From: Pegoplata infirma
Lineage: Eukaryota > Arthropoda > Insecta > Diptera > Anthomyiidae
Assembly (NCBI GenBank): GCA_963921195.1
Contig: OY992537.1
Location: 18,811,125-18,875,124, forward strand
DNA length: 64,000 nucleotides
Reading direction: 5' to 3'
The position numbers were made by a program, and so were the translations under genes. Every line of letters begins with the position of its first letter. Position 1 is the stretch's first letter. The notes under the pieces were generated by a model that was not told where the DNA came from, did not search any database, and saw only the letters and a program-made list of their open reading frames with translations. Positions 55,651 to 64,000 of this stretch are shown one piece after another.

Positions 55651-57481
55651 ATAGCGATAACTTGAAACCCGTTCTATTTTTTTTTTTTTAATTCATGTTA
55701 AGCTCATCAAAAAAGCAGACATATTTTTTTAAACTTTGCTTTTATATAATTTAAAAATAAATCCAATCAAATTAAAAAAAATCCAAAACTTTGATTGCCG
55801 GGCGCCACAGGTTAGTTTAATCTGATTTGCCTTATTTTTTCAAACAAGTGATTAAAATGTATTTTTCTTAAATTTTTTTTTTTTTTAGATTTCTATAATA
55901 TTTCGCTACCTCAAAATACGAATGTCGTATCTCATTTGTTTCGGTTCTGAGATTTTGATATAATCATAATAAAAAACGCACGCTCTTTCTAATGGTGTTA
56001 TCAGTTTCTTCATAAACCTTATAGTTTCTGAAATATTCAGAATGCATTTTATCGTATGTCACAAAATGTTATCATTTTGAGTTTTTTTTTTGTCGTAAGT
56101 GCACAAAAAAAAATCTTTTAAATTATTCTATGAAAATATCATGATATAATAAGTAAAAAAAATCGCCTCGAGCCAAAATAAATCTACCCAAAGTAAAATA
56201 TTTTAAAGGTCGAATAAACCAATTCAAAATCAGAATTCATTAAAAATACTTCAAGATCATATTGCGGTAAGAAACTGTTGCAAAAACAAAAAATCTCTTA
56301 TCTTTCATATTCAATATTGTTCGTTGTTTCCTATAAAAAAAAAACTAAAAAGACATTTCATATAAAATATGTATACAAAAATCTAACTAAAACATAATAA
56401 CAATACAACTTTCGCCATAAACTTGATTTTTTTTTGTCTTAAGCTTAAAATAATGGCATTAAGAGTACGAGTATCTATCCTTACCTAAACTACACCCAAC
56501 AAATTCCTAAAACGAAACTTTCTGACCGACCAACAAAAATAAAAGTTACAAATTTATGTTGTCATTTTTAAATCATTTTAGTATAATGACCGTTAGCCAA
56601 ACATCCAACATCTAGCCATAATTTCTTTCCTAACATCTGGCCATGTAAATAAAATAATGTTAAAGTTGTTCGTATTGTTGAAGATATGTGTTTTGTTGTT
56701 GTTATTGTTATTGGTATTGTTGTTCTTGTTGTTGTTATTTACTTGTCTTACCTCAATAAAATTGAAATAAGTTAAATTTCATTTGTATAAGTTTTGCAAA
56801 CAATTTACTATATATAGAAACAAAAACGACAAAAATGTACACATATACTAATACAGTTAAAGCTCACTAAAATGGACAATATGGTTAAGACATTTGAAAG
56901 AAAAAAATAAACTTTTCCGTTCTTTTTATTGTAAAAACTCATATTTTGTTAGTATTCTTGTCCACTATTAAAAGATTTTACTTTACTTAAGTAGTATGTG
57001 TTTATTACTATGTGTGTGTGGTATCTTGTAAGTGTATATTATCAAAAAAAAAGTTTGTTTCCTTTTCCTTTTCATTTGTTTATGTTGTTAGTGCAACCAT
57101 GTTTATATTTATGCTCTACCACACTTACAAACTCCCTCCTCACTTACACAACTACATATCGTATCGAATTTATTTTATATTTATTTTATCCCAAAATTGT
57201 TTCCAAGGTTTGTGTTCATGTTAAGATTTATTTTTATTTTTTAAAGGTTTTTGTTTGTGTGCGTTTGTTTGTTACAAAACAGCAACAATAATAAACAATG
57301 TTTTCTAACAAATGGGGGATAAATCATTTTTTAATTTTTTTTTTATTTCTATGAAAAGGGAAAAAGTCATGAAATATGGCCTTCAGATTAATTTTTTTTT
57401 TTTGTGGATTTTGTGATTTTTTTTTTTTACTTTGAAAAAATGTTTAGTTGTACATTTTAGTTGTTTAAAAATTTAACATAC
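55651..57481. other. AT-rich intronic sequence next to coding exon 1
   Basis: A TTGTTG-type run at 56690-56745. Short frames at 56998-57291 sit just inside the intron and show no motif. No branchpoint or enhancer could be assigned. Confidence 0.45.
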
Positions 57482-57570
57482 CTGTCATCATACACAAATC
57501 CTGAATTTAATGTATTTAAGTATAATATAAATGCCAAAGCACAACAGCCCAAGCTAGTGTAGTCCATCAT
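57482..57570 (-). CDS. Tmtc2: TMTC2-type O-mannosyl-transferase, first coding exon
   Basis: The exon spans 57571-57482. The acceptor follows a pyrimidine-rich tract, TCTATCTTTACAG, and is followed by T and ATG ATG GAC. The 29 codons read MMDYTSLGCCALAFILYLNT, then LNSGFVYDD, and end in AG before the donor GTATGTT. A first membrane helix (about residues 9-21) is followed by the FVYDD acidic motif (D28, D29) in the first luminal loop, the expected catalytic site of this GT-C enzyme family. The length before the helix equals that of vertebrate TMTC2, which supports this start; either of the two adjacent ATGs could be used. The exon start implies a 5' UTR exon farther right, not identified. Confidence 0.92.
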
Positions 57571-57571
57571 A

Positions 57572-58053
57572 CTGTAAAGATAGAAAAAAAGAGATTTTTT
57601 TTTTGTAAATATTTTATAAATCAAATTATTAAAAATGTATGTTATTTAATAAAATGTTATCGATATAATATTACATTTTATAAAATTTATTGTAGAATTT
57701 TGTTGAATATTTATTAGAAACATAAAAATTTGATGTATTGATAAATTATTATAAAGTATAAATTGACATAGGGCTGTATTTGATACTTATGTAGGTATTT
57801 TCATTTTAGCCAGTTGGATATGATTTTTGATCCCTATTTAAATTTTTTAAGTTTATTTTCCAGAATTTTCTGTTTTTTATAATTTATTGAAATTTTCAAA
57901 GTTTGTTTTATACGTTTTTTTAGTTATTTTAAATTTTTTTTGAATTTTCATGAATTTGTACCGTTTAAGTTTTTTAATTTTTTTTTTTTTTTAATTTTCT
58001 AAATTTTTCTGATTTTGCCTTAATTTTCCTGAATAGTCGTAAATTTTCATATT
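57572..58053. other. Upstream intron or 5' flank
   Basis: Very AT-rich, with the polypyrimidine stretch of the acceptor on the minus strand next to 57572. No promoter motif can be claimed. Confidence 0.4.
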
Positions 58054-58676
58054 TTTATACCCTTACAATTAGTGATAGAGGGTATATATGAGTTTGTCAT
58101 TCCGTTTGTAACTCATCTAAATATCGGTGTGGGACCCCATAAATTATATATATTCATGATGCCCGATCGATTTTAAGACATTCTAGCGATGACCGTCTGT
58201 CCGTCTGTCTGTCAGTCTGTGGAAAATGCTATCACGGACAAAATATTGCACAGAGATGACTGAAACTTAACATATTTATTGGAAGTTCTCCCGAGAAGTT
58301 TGGACTTGCATTTGAGCGATATCGGTTCAGCGGTTCAAAAGTTATGAACGAAAATGTAAGCACACCTCAAAAGTTTCAATACATTCAACATAACCTAAAA
58401 ATAGAAAATGCTTTTATTCGTCTTCTGGTTGACATAATTGAACACCAAATGGTATTTAAACAAGTACAAACAAATTTTTTGACAAAAAAAGGAAAAAATC
58501 GCGGATTTTTTTTTTACCAAAATTTTTTTCGCGGAAATTTTTTTTTTCAAAAAAATTTTTTTTTTTTCCAAAAGTAATTTCCTTTTAAATAAAGTTTTTT
58601 GCAATAATCTTTTTGAAACTGTGGAGGGTATCACTGCATTCGGCAAGGCCGAATTTAACTTTTTTACTTGTTTTTA
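58054..58676 (+). mobile_element. DINE-1-like element
   Basis: 'tttttatacccttacaatta', 'gtgggaccccataaattata', GTCC/GTCT units at 58194-58218, 'cggttcagcggttcaaaag', and the end 'gtggagggtatcactgcatt' with the hairpin TTCGGCAAGGCCGAA. Frames at 58344-58646 on both strands are repeat text. Confidence 0.8.
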
Positions 58677-59524
58677 TTGTTTTAGATTTTCGGATTCTTT
58701 TTAACTTAAATAAAATTATAAGGCTGGATTTTTCAGTCAATACTAAAATTTAAGTAGAGACTTAACTATCTGATTTTATCTTAATTTTTCTGTGGTGTTT
58801 CTATCTTTATTCGAGTTAGTGTGTGTGTGTTTTTTTAGTATGAGTAAAATTTTTCTTAATTATATTTTTTTAAATGTTGCTAAGTTTTCAAAGCAATTTT
58901 TGAATTATTTTTTTATAAAAAACCTTTTTTCATCAAAATTTTTTTCAATTAATTTTTTTTTGATCAATTTTTTTTCATCGACAATTTTTTTGCTCGTCAA
59001 CATTTTTTTCTTTATCAAAAACTTTTTTCATCAAAAAAATTTTTTTTTCAATAAAAATTTTTTTTTTCACCAAAATTTTTTTTTTCATCAAAACTTTTGT
59101 TTTTCATCAAAAAATGTTTCTTTTGAGTTGTCTATTTTTTTCATAAAAACTGCTTTTTTCACTAACAATGGAAGTAACCCAACCCTTATAAACCGATTTG
59201 CTTGAAACTTACAAATGTCCAGCGAAAAAAAAAACATGTGTACCCTAAACTTCTGAATAGGTTGTATGGATTGCCCTATATTGAACTTAGAAAATTGCGT
59301 TTTTGGTTTTTAAATTTTTCAAAAACTGGCCTTAGGAGGCATGATCAAATATTGGAAAAATGTCCAAATTTGTGGCGAGTTGCCTTGATTAAATATTTAT
59401 CACATTAAAACGGAATGCACCACAATCTCAAATCTTAACATTCTTACATAGTTTTGTATGGGCTATCGATTAATTTATTTTATTTTTTAAATTTTAAGTA
59501 TCCATTCCGAAATTTTCCATTTTT
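58677..59524. repeat. TTTTTTCATCAA-type array and spacer
   Basis: 58915-59120 holds degenerate units (t)ttttcatcaaaa. The Phe/Ser-rich frame 58792-59205 comes from them. 59130-59520 is plain AT-rich sequence ('gaaacttacaaatgtcc', 'aaaactggccttaggaggca') without assignment. Confidence 0.55.
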
Positions 59525-59877
59525 TCATCATTTTTTTTTTTCATCAATTTTTTTTGAATCAATTTTTTTTTTCCATCAAATTTTTTTTTTCATTATTTTT
59601 TTTTTTTTTCATCAAACTTTTTTTTCATCAATTTTTTTTTTTTTCATCAAACTTTTATTTCATATTTTTTTTTTATCCAATTTTTTTTTATCAATTTTTT
59701 TTATTTTTCTTCAATTTTTTTTTCATCAAATTTTTTTTTTTTCATAAATTTTTTTTAAAATTTTTTTTTTTATCAAAATTTTTTTTTTCATCAAAATTTT
59801 TTTTTGTCAATTTGTTTTGTTTTTTCATAAATTTTTTTTTTCATTAATTTTTTTTTCATCAATTTTTTTTTTATCAT
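59525..59877. repeat. TTTTTTCATCAA-type degenerate array
   Basis: About 25 imperfect T-run/catcaa units. Phe/Ile/His frames on the plus strand (59454-59847) are by-products. It abuts the DINE-1 copy at 59878. Confidence 0.8.
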
Positions 59878-60446
59878 ATTTTTATACCCTCCAACCACAC
59901 ATTGTCATTCCGTGTGTAACGCATCGAAATATCGGTCTAGGACCCCATAAAGTGTATATATTATTGATCAGTGATCGATTCTAAGACATTCTTGCGATGT
60001 CCGTCCGTCCGTCCGTCTGTCCGTCCATCTGTCCGTCCGTCCGTCCGTCCGTCCGTCTGTCTGCCCGTCCGTCTCTCCGTCTGTAGAGGACACGATACAG
60101 TCCAAAATTAAAGAGCTAGACTTCCGAACTTTGGCACGAATGTGTCTTATTTTCCTAGGCAGGTTAAGTTCGAAAATGGGCAAAATCGGACCAATGGGAA
60201 AAAGTTCCCCCTTGGAGAACTAAACCAACCTAAGAAAAACTTAATTTTTTGTACTTTTGATAAGCAAATGCAAATTTCTTATCTCAGAAGAAGTTCAAAA
60301 TCGCAAGGGAAGGTGACCCCTAACGTTCCCCACCAACCCCCCCCCCAACAAAAAAAGACGCCCCTGAATTTTTTTATATTGTTTTTCACCTTTTGGAGGG
60401 TATAATAGATTCGGCACAGCTGAATGTAACACCCTCACTTGTTTTT
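59878..60446 (+). mobile_element. DINE-1-like element
   Basis: 'atttttataccctccaacca', 'ggtctaggaccccataaagt', (GTCC)n at 59998-60082, 'gaggacacgatacagtccaa', 'ccccttggagaactaaacca', a C-rich run at about 60335-60353, 'ggagggtataatagattcgg' and 'aacaccctcacttgtttt'. The same type as 9748-10280, reversed. Confidence 0.87.
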
Positions 60447-60758
60447 CATCAATTTTTTTTTTCATAACATTTTTTATCAAATTTTTTATTATCAATTTTT
60501 TTCTCACCAAAAAATTTTTTTTTTCATATTTTTTTATCAATTTTTTTTACATTAAAAAATTTTTCTTTTCATCAAAAAAATTCATCAAAATCTTTTTTTT
60601 CATCAAAATTTTTTTCACCAAAAATTTTGGGTTCATAAAATTTTTTTTAACATAATTATGTTTTTCGTGAAAAAAAAACATTTTTTTTACATAAACTACT
60701 TTTTCACCAAGTCTAAGCTTTTCGCATAAAAATTTTCCATTTTTTTGTACATGTACAT
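60447..60758. repeat. TTTTTTCATCAA-type array between two DINE-like ends
   Basis: Inverse of the array at 9217-9745, down to 'ttggtgaaaaagtagtttt' against 'aaactactttttcaccaa' (near 60695) and 'gcgaaaagcttagact' against 'agtctaagcttttcgc' (near 60710). Confidence 0.75.
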
Positions 60759-60910
60759 AAAACAAGTGAGAGTGTTATATTCGTTAAATCCGAATTTTTT
60801 ATACTCTCCAAAATGTAAAAACACTTTTTTGCACTTATTTTTGCACTCACTTATGAAATGTACAGTTCTTTTGTTTTTTAAAGGGGTCCTCGACTGATAT
60901 TTCAATTTGC
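60759..60910 (-). mobile_element. DINE-1-like element, subfamily D, 3' part
   Basis: 'aaacaagtgagagtgttata', 'ttttttatactctccaaaat', 'cacttatttttgcactcact' and 'ggggtcctcgactgatattt'. The reverse of 9045-9216. Confidence 0.7.
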
Positions 60911-61464
60911 TGTGCATGTAATAGTAAATCGGTTGGAAATGAAAAATTCGCGCGAATTTTTTATTTCCAACCGATTTACAATCAAACAATATTTTTCTAC
61001 AACAAAACTAAAAGTTCGTTTCCAAAACTGTTACCGAGAAATTATGTTCCCATAAACAATTAATTGCAACAACGGGAACATGATAAATTCCAAAAAATTT
61101 TCTTCTACCATCTAAACGTCTCAAAACAAATAATGAATCTGAAAAAATTTTAATGTTTTTTAAATCGGTTGAGAATGAAAAAAGCTAAAACTCTTACCAA
61201 GAAATAATTAATTTCAACAGCGGAAACATGAAAAATTCCCAATAATTTTTTTTTACCATGAAAACATCTTAAGATATGTAATGGAACTAAAAAAAATTTA
61301 AAAATTTTAATCTTACAAATAAATTTTGTTCAAATTTTTACAAAGGGCACAAATGCGTAGTTTGCATGAATAAACCATCAGACAAGTTATGATTTCAACA
61401 CCAAAATTTAAAATTTTTTTTTGAAATTCTTTTACTTGTTTATTTTTTTGAGAGCGTTTAATGA
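60911..61464. other. Unassigned AT-rich sequence
   Basis: A short inverted pair, 'taaatcggttggaaat' (60930) and 'atttccaaccgattta' (60963), may be the end of another foldback. 'aaatcggttgagaatgaaaa' recurs at 61164. No gene. Confidence 0.4.
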
Positions 61465-61800
61465 ATTTAAAATTGGGGCCTTATTTCATTTTTGAAAATG
61501 GGGATTTATTTCATATGAAACAAAACCCCAAAATTGGGGTGTTATTTCAGGGCACCATGAAAAATGACCCCAATGCAAAATGGCCCCAAAACGAAAATGA
61601 AAAATGGCCCCAAATTTTTATATGGAGTACAACAACACGAAAATTTGGGGTCATTTTTCCTAGTTTTTTGGGGTAATTTTTCCTTTTAATTTTGGGGCCA
61701 TTTTTCATTTTTATATGACCCCAAAATTAATAGGGCCATTTTTCATTTTTTGATTTGGGGTTATTTTGCAGAATGAATAATGGCCCCAAATTTAATAAAA
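61465..61800. repeat. Cluster of GGCCCCAAA / TTTGGGGYC inverted motifs
   Basis: More than a dozen occurrences of AAAATGRCCCCAAA or its complement within 340 bp, in mixed orientation, separated by AT-rich text. The small frame 61461-61676 only reads through this cluster. No match to a known element from memory. Confidence 0.7.
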
Positions 61801-62547
61801 AATAGTAATATTATTTCCACATAATCCCCGTCGTATTTAAATTAAGACTTTTAACAATTGGCATGCATTTATTAATATGTGTACAAAATCTGTGTGGAAC
61901 ATTTTTTTTTTGCTTTAAAGTTTTTCTGCGTAGCCGGCCTTAGGTCGGACTTAAGGATAACAAACATTAAACTCACCCTCTCCGCAAAATAAAGTTTTTT
62001 TGGGCAGCAGTACTTTATGTTTTAATATTTTAATAAAACAAAACAAAAATCTGAAGTGACAAAACAAAAAGTAGGAAGGAACTTGGATAGATTATTTGAA
62101 ATGTTAATTTCATTTTGGTATAGAAGGATTCCAAAATTTTTGAAAACAAAAAAAACACTTTTTCGACCTTACCTATTTTAATTTGCATAAAAATTGGCAT
62201 ATCAATTCTCGAGATCTGTGTCGAATTTCGGTTTTTGTTATTTAGTCGAAATTGTGAATGGTTCGCGTTTTATCGCTGTTCAAAGTTGGTATTTTGCAAC
62301 AATTTTATGAAAAATACATAATGTTTAAATGATCGTATCTTTGGAACGCATCATCCGATTGTCACGAAATAAAGCGCAAAATAATGGTTATGTCCTGGTC
62401 TTAAAATAGAATTTTGAAAAAGGATAGGATGCTTTGCAAAAAGGATATTGAAATTAAAAAAATGTCCTTAATTTGCAAATATCTCAAAATGCGTATCTAT
62501 AATTTTCCTATATTTTTTTGCACATATAGCCCTAAATATACTTAACA
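61801..62547. other. Unassigned AT-rich sequence
   Basis: No supported feature. Confidence 0.4.
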
Positions 62548-63090
62548 ACATATGCAAATCCCAAATTGGGATGGTAAGCGGTTTAATTATAAACGTGGTT
62601 TCCTTAAACGACTTATTGATTTTTGTTAAATAACTCTTGTTTACAAATGAAAAACAATTTCAGAGCAGTAACCGCGACTTTTTTTTATATGCATTTTGGA
62701 CCGCTAAACTCAAAAATTTCATCAAAAGAACATTTCGCGAATAACTTTTTGTTTAATGAATTTTTTAGCGTTTTTTGGAGGTATTTTGACTATTTTTCTT
62801 ATATCTTAAGTTCTGTTTATCTGATTCTCTCGCAATAAAAACCAAATTAAAGACAATCAAATTTCCAACAAATCCTACATTCATCGTTTTTCCATCAGTT
62901 CATAGGTTTACACGCAAATAAATTTTTTAGCGTTATTTGGAGGTATTTTGACTGTTTTTCTTATATCTTGAGTTCCGTTCACCTGATTTTTTCGCAATAA
63001 CAACCAAATTAAAGACAATCAAATTTGCAACAACATATGTTAATCCTAAATTGGAGTGATGAGAAGTTTAAGAAAAATCGTGTTTTTTTT
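62548..63090 (+). repeat. Diverged direct duplications
   Basis: 'aacaacatatgcaaatccca' (62548) recurs as 'aacaacatatgttaatccta' (63030). 'attttttagcgttttttgga' (62758) recurs as 'attttttagcgttatttgga' (62921), with about 110 bp of shared text ending 'aattaaagacaatcaaattt'. The 71-codon frame 62623-62838 covers one copy and looks fortuitous. Confidence 0.65.
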
Positions 63091-63098
63091 AGGTGCAT

Positions 63099-63778
63099 AA
63101 TTCATTTTATTAATTTTTTAAATTTAATTTTTTTTTTTAATTTATCAAAAAAAAATTATTTTTGTAAACTAAGATAAAATGTATTGCTTAACAACAGTCA
63201 TCTGATTTAATCCGTGTGTTTTATATTTTAAATAATAATTGTAAAAAAAATAATGAATTTTGTGTGGAAGCAGATTTTTCTGAAAGTTGTACTTTTACCA
63301 GTGTTCAAGAAAATAAATCTTACAACTAGACAAACAACCAAGCGCCAATACATGCATTTAAAGTGTATTTTAATTGGAAGAATGCAAAACAAAACCTACA
63401 ACTTTAATAACACTGTGCAACAAATTTTGAGTCATCGCTTTGAGCCTTAATGGCTTAAACGCCATATGAAAGTAGAACATTAAATAAACAAAATCATGAA
63501 AAGGTTTTGCAAAGTCACTTCAGTAGGCCATAAAAAAAGTTGTTTGTCTAGTTGTAAGATTTATTTTCTTGAACACTGGTAAAAGTATAACTTTCAGAAA
63601 AATCTGCTTCCACACAAAATTCATTATTTTTTTTACAATTATTATTTAAAATATAAAACACACGGATTAAATCAGATGACTGTTGTTAAGCAATACATTT
63701 TATCTTAGTTTAAAAAAATAATTTTTTTTTGATAAATTAAAAAAAAAAATTAAATTTAAAAAATTAATAAAATGAATT
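63099..63778. mobile_element. Near-perfect palindrome / foldback (240-bp arms)
   Basis: 63099-63338 and 63539-63778 are inverted copies with very few differences by eye (e.g. 'ttgtgtggaagcagattttt' against 'aaaaatctgcttccacacaa', 'gttgtttgtctagttgtaag' against its inverse). The 200-bp centre is unique. The outer ends are AATTCATTTTATTAATT. The frame 63253-63450 runs from the arm into the loop and has no motif. Flanks are not identical, so no target duplication is claimed. Confidence 0.85.
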
Positions 63779-64000
63779 ACACCGCTCTACAAATCTGAGG
63801 TTTGTCGCTGCGTTTTGGATGAAACCAAAAAAAGTTGATAGAGTTTGGTGCCCCGATTCCAAAACGGTCACTCAAATTTTTCTATCACGTCACAATTTTG
63901 AGAAAATCGCGGTTAAAGTGTCAAAAAATGCCCATTTTGACCATTTTTTAACGCCTATAAAATAAGATCCTGACATGCAAGTGACTTGGTATCTAGCTCA
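63779..64000. other. Unassigned edge sequence
   Basis: Slightly less AT-rich, starting 'accgctctacaaatctgagg'. No frame or repeat partner recognised within the window. Confidence 0.35.

Larger units (their letters stand above)
26687..57481 (-). other. Tmtc2: Intron 1 of the TMTC2-type gene (30,795 nt)
   Basis: The donor GTATGTTA at 57481 and the acceptor TTCCAG ending at 26687 flank exons whose phases fit: 57482 ends in AG, and 26686 begins with A, completing an Arg codon. The joined protein reads FVYDD-R-RAILANTD, which matches the family across the junction. The intron holds LINEs, foldbacks, DINE-1 copies and TIR elements, annotated separately. No other exon of this gene is needed between the two. 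Confidence 0.9.

Overview
This is AT-rich, repeat-laden nuclear DNA of a higher fly (Diptera, Cyclorrhapha; a calliphorid or other muscoid is my best inference). The signs are a spliced metazoan gene, more than a dozen DINE-1/mini-me-like elements carrying (GTCY)n arrays, hAT and other TIR elements, foldback elements and decayed LINEs. No bacterial gene, CRISPR array, rRNA gene or intact viral gene was seen.

Only one host gene is convincing: a minus-strand TMTC2-type protein O-mannosyl-transferase. Three coding exons can be placed to the base: 57571-57482 (start codon, first membrane helix, FVYDD motif), 26686-24678 (most of the membrane domain) and 24540-24426 (first TPR). Splice phases agree across both introns. 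The first intron is 30,795 nt and the second 137 nt. About 737 residues are encoded here. The remaining TPR exons were not found in the left 24.4 kb, and a 5' UTR exon must lie to the right of 57571.

Everything else is intron or flank filled with transposable elements. At 1-24.4 kb (downstream intron or flank) there are two stacked nests. In 3721-6952 a DINE-1 copy holds a CACTC-ended element and a CACTATAGG-ended element, which itself holds a 164-bp element. In 9748-17505 a DINE-1 copy is split by a 7.2-kb CACTG-ended element, which holds a repeat of the 'actcacgc' type, which holds a 5.2-kb CACTC-ended element, which holds two hAT-like elements side by side. Foldback elements (6953-8734, 21648-22490), a tRNA-derived SINE, a Harbinger-like MITE and a LINE fragment complete the region. 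The big intron (26.7-57.5 kb) holds two decayed RNase H-bearing LINEs, a foldback element with an 8-bp target duplication inserted in one LINE, many DINE-1 copies, a 1.05-kb hAT with perfect 8-bp duplication, and a 2.16-kb element with repeated subterminal motifs. The right end (57.6-64 kb) has DINE-1 copies, TTTTTTCATCAA-type arrays, a cluster of GGCCCCAAA inverted motifs and a nearly perfect 240-bp-arm palindrome.

The most promising new biology is in the mobile elements. One is a set of seven elements of different length and sequence that share CAC...GTG ends, A/T runs and 2-bp YR (TA, CA or TG) target duplications. Another is the repeated use of the short (TA)n tract of DINE-1 as an insertion site by at least three unrelated elements. 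A third is two hAT-like elements in tandem sharing one 8-bp target duplication. All coordinates and repeat comparisons were made by eye.
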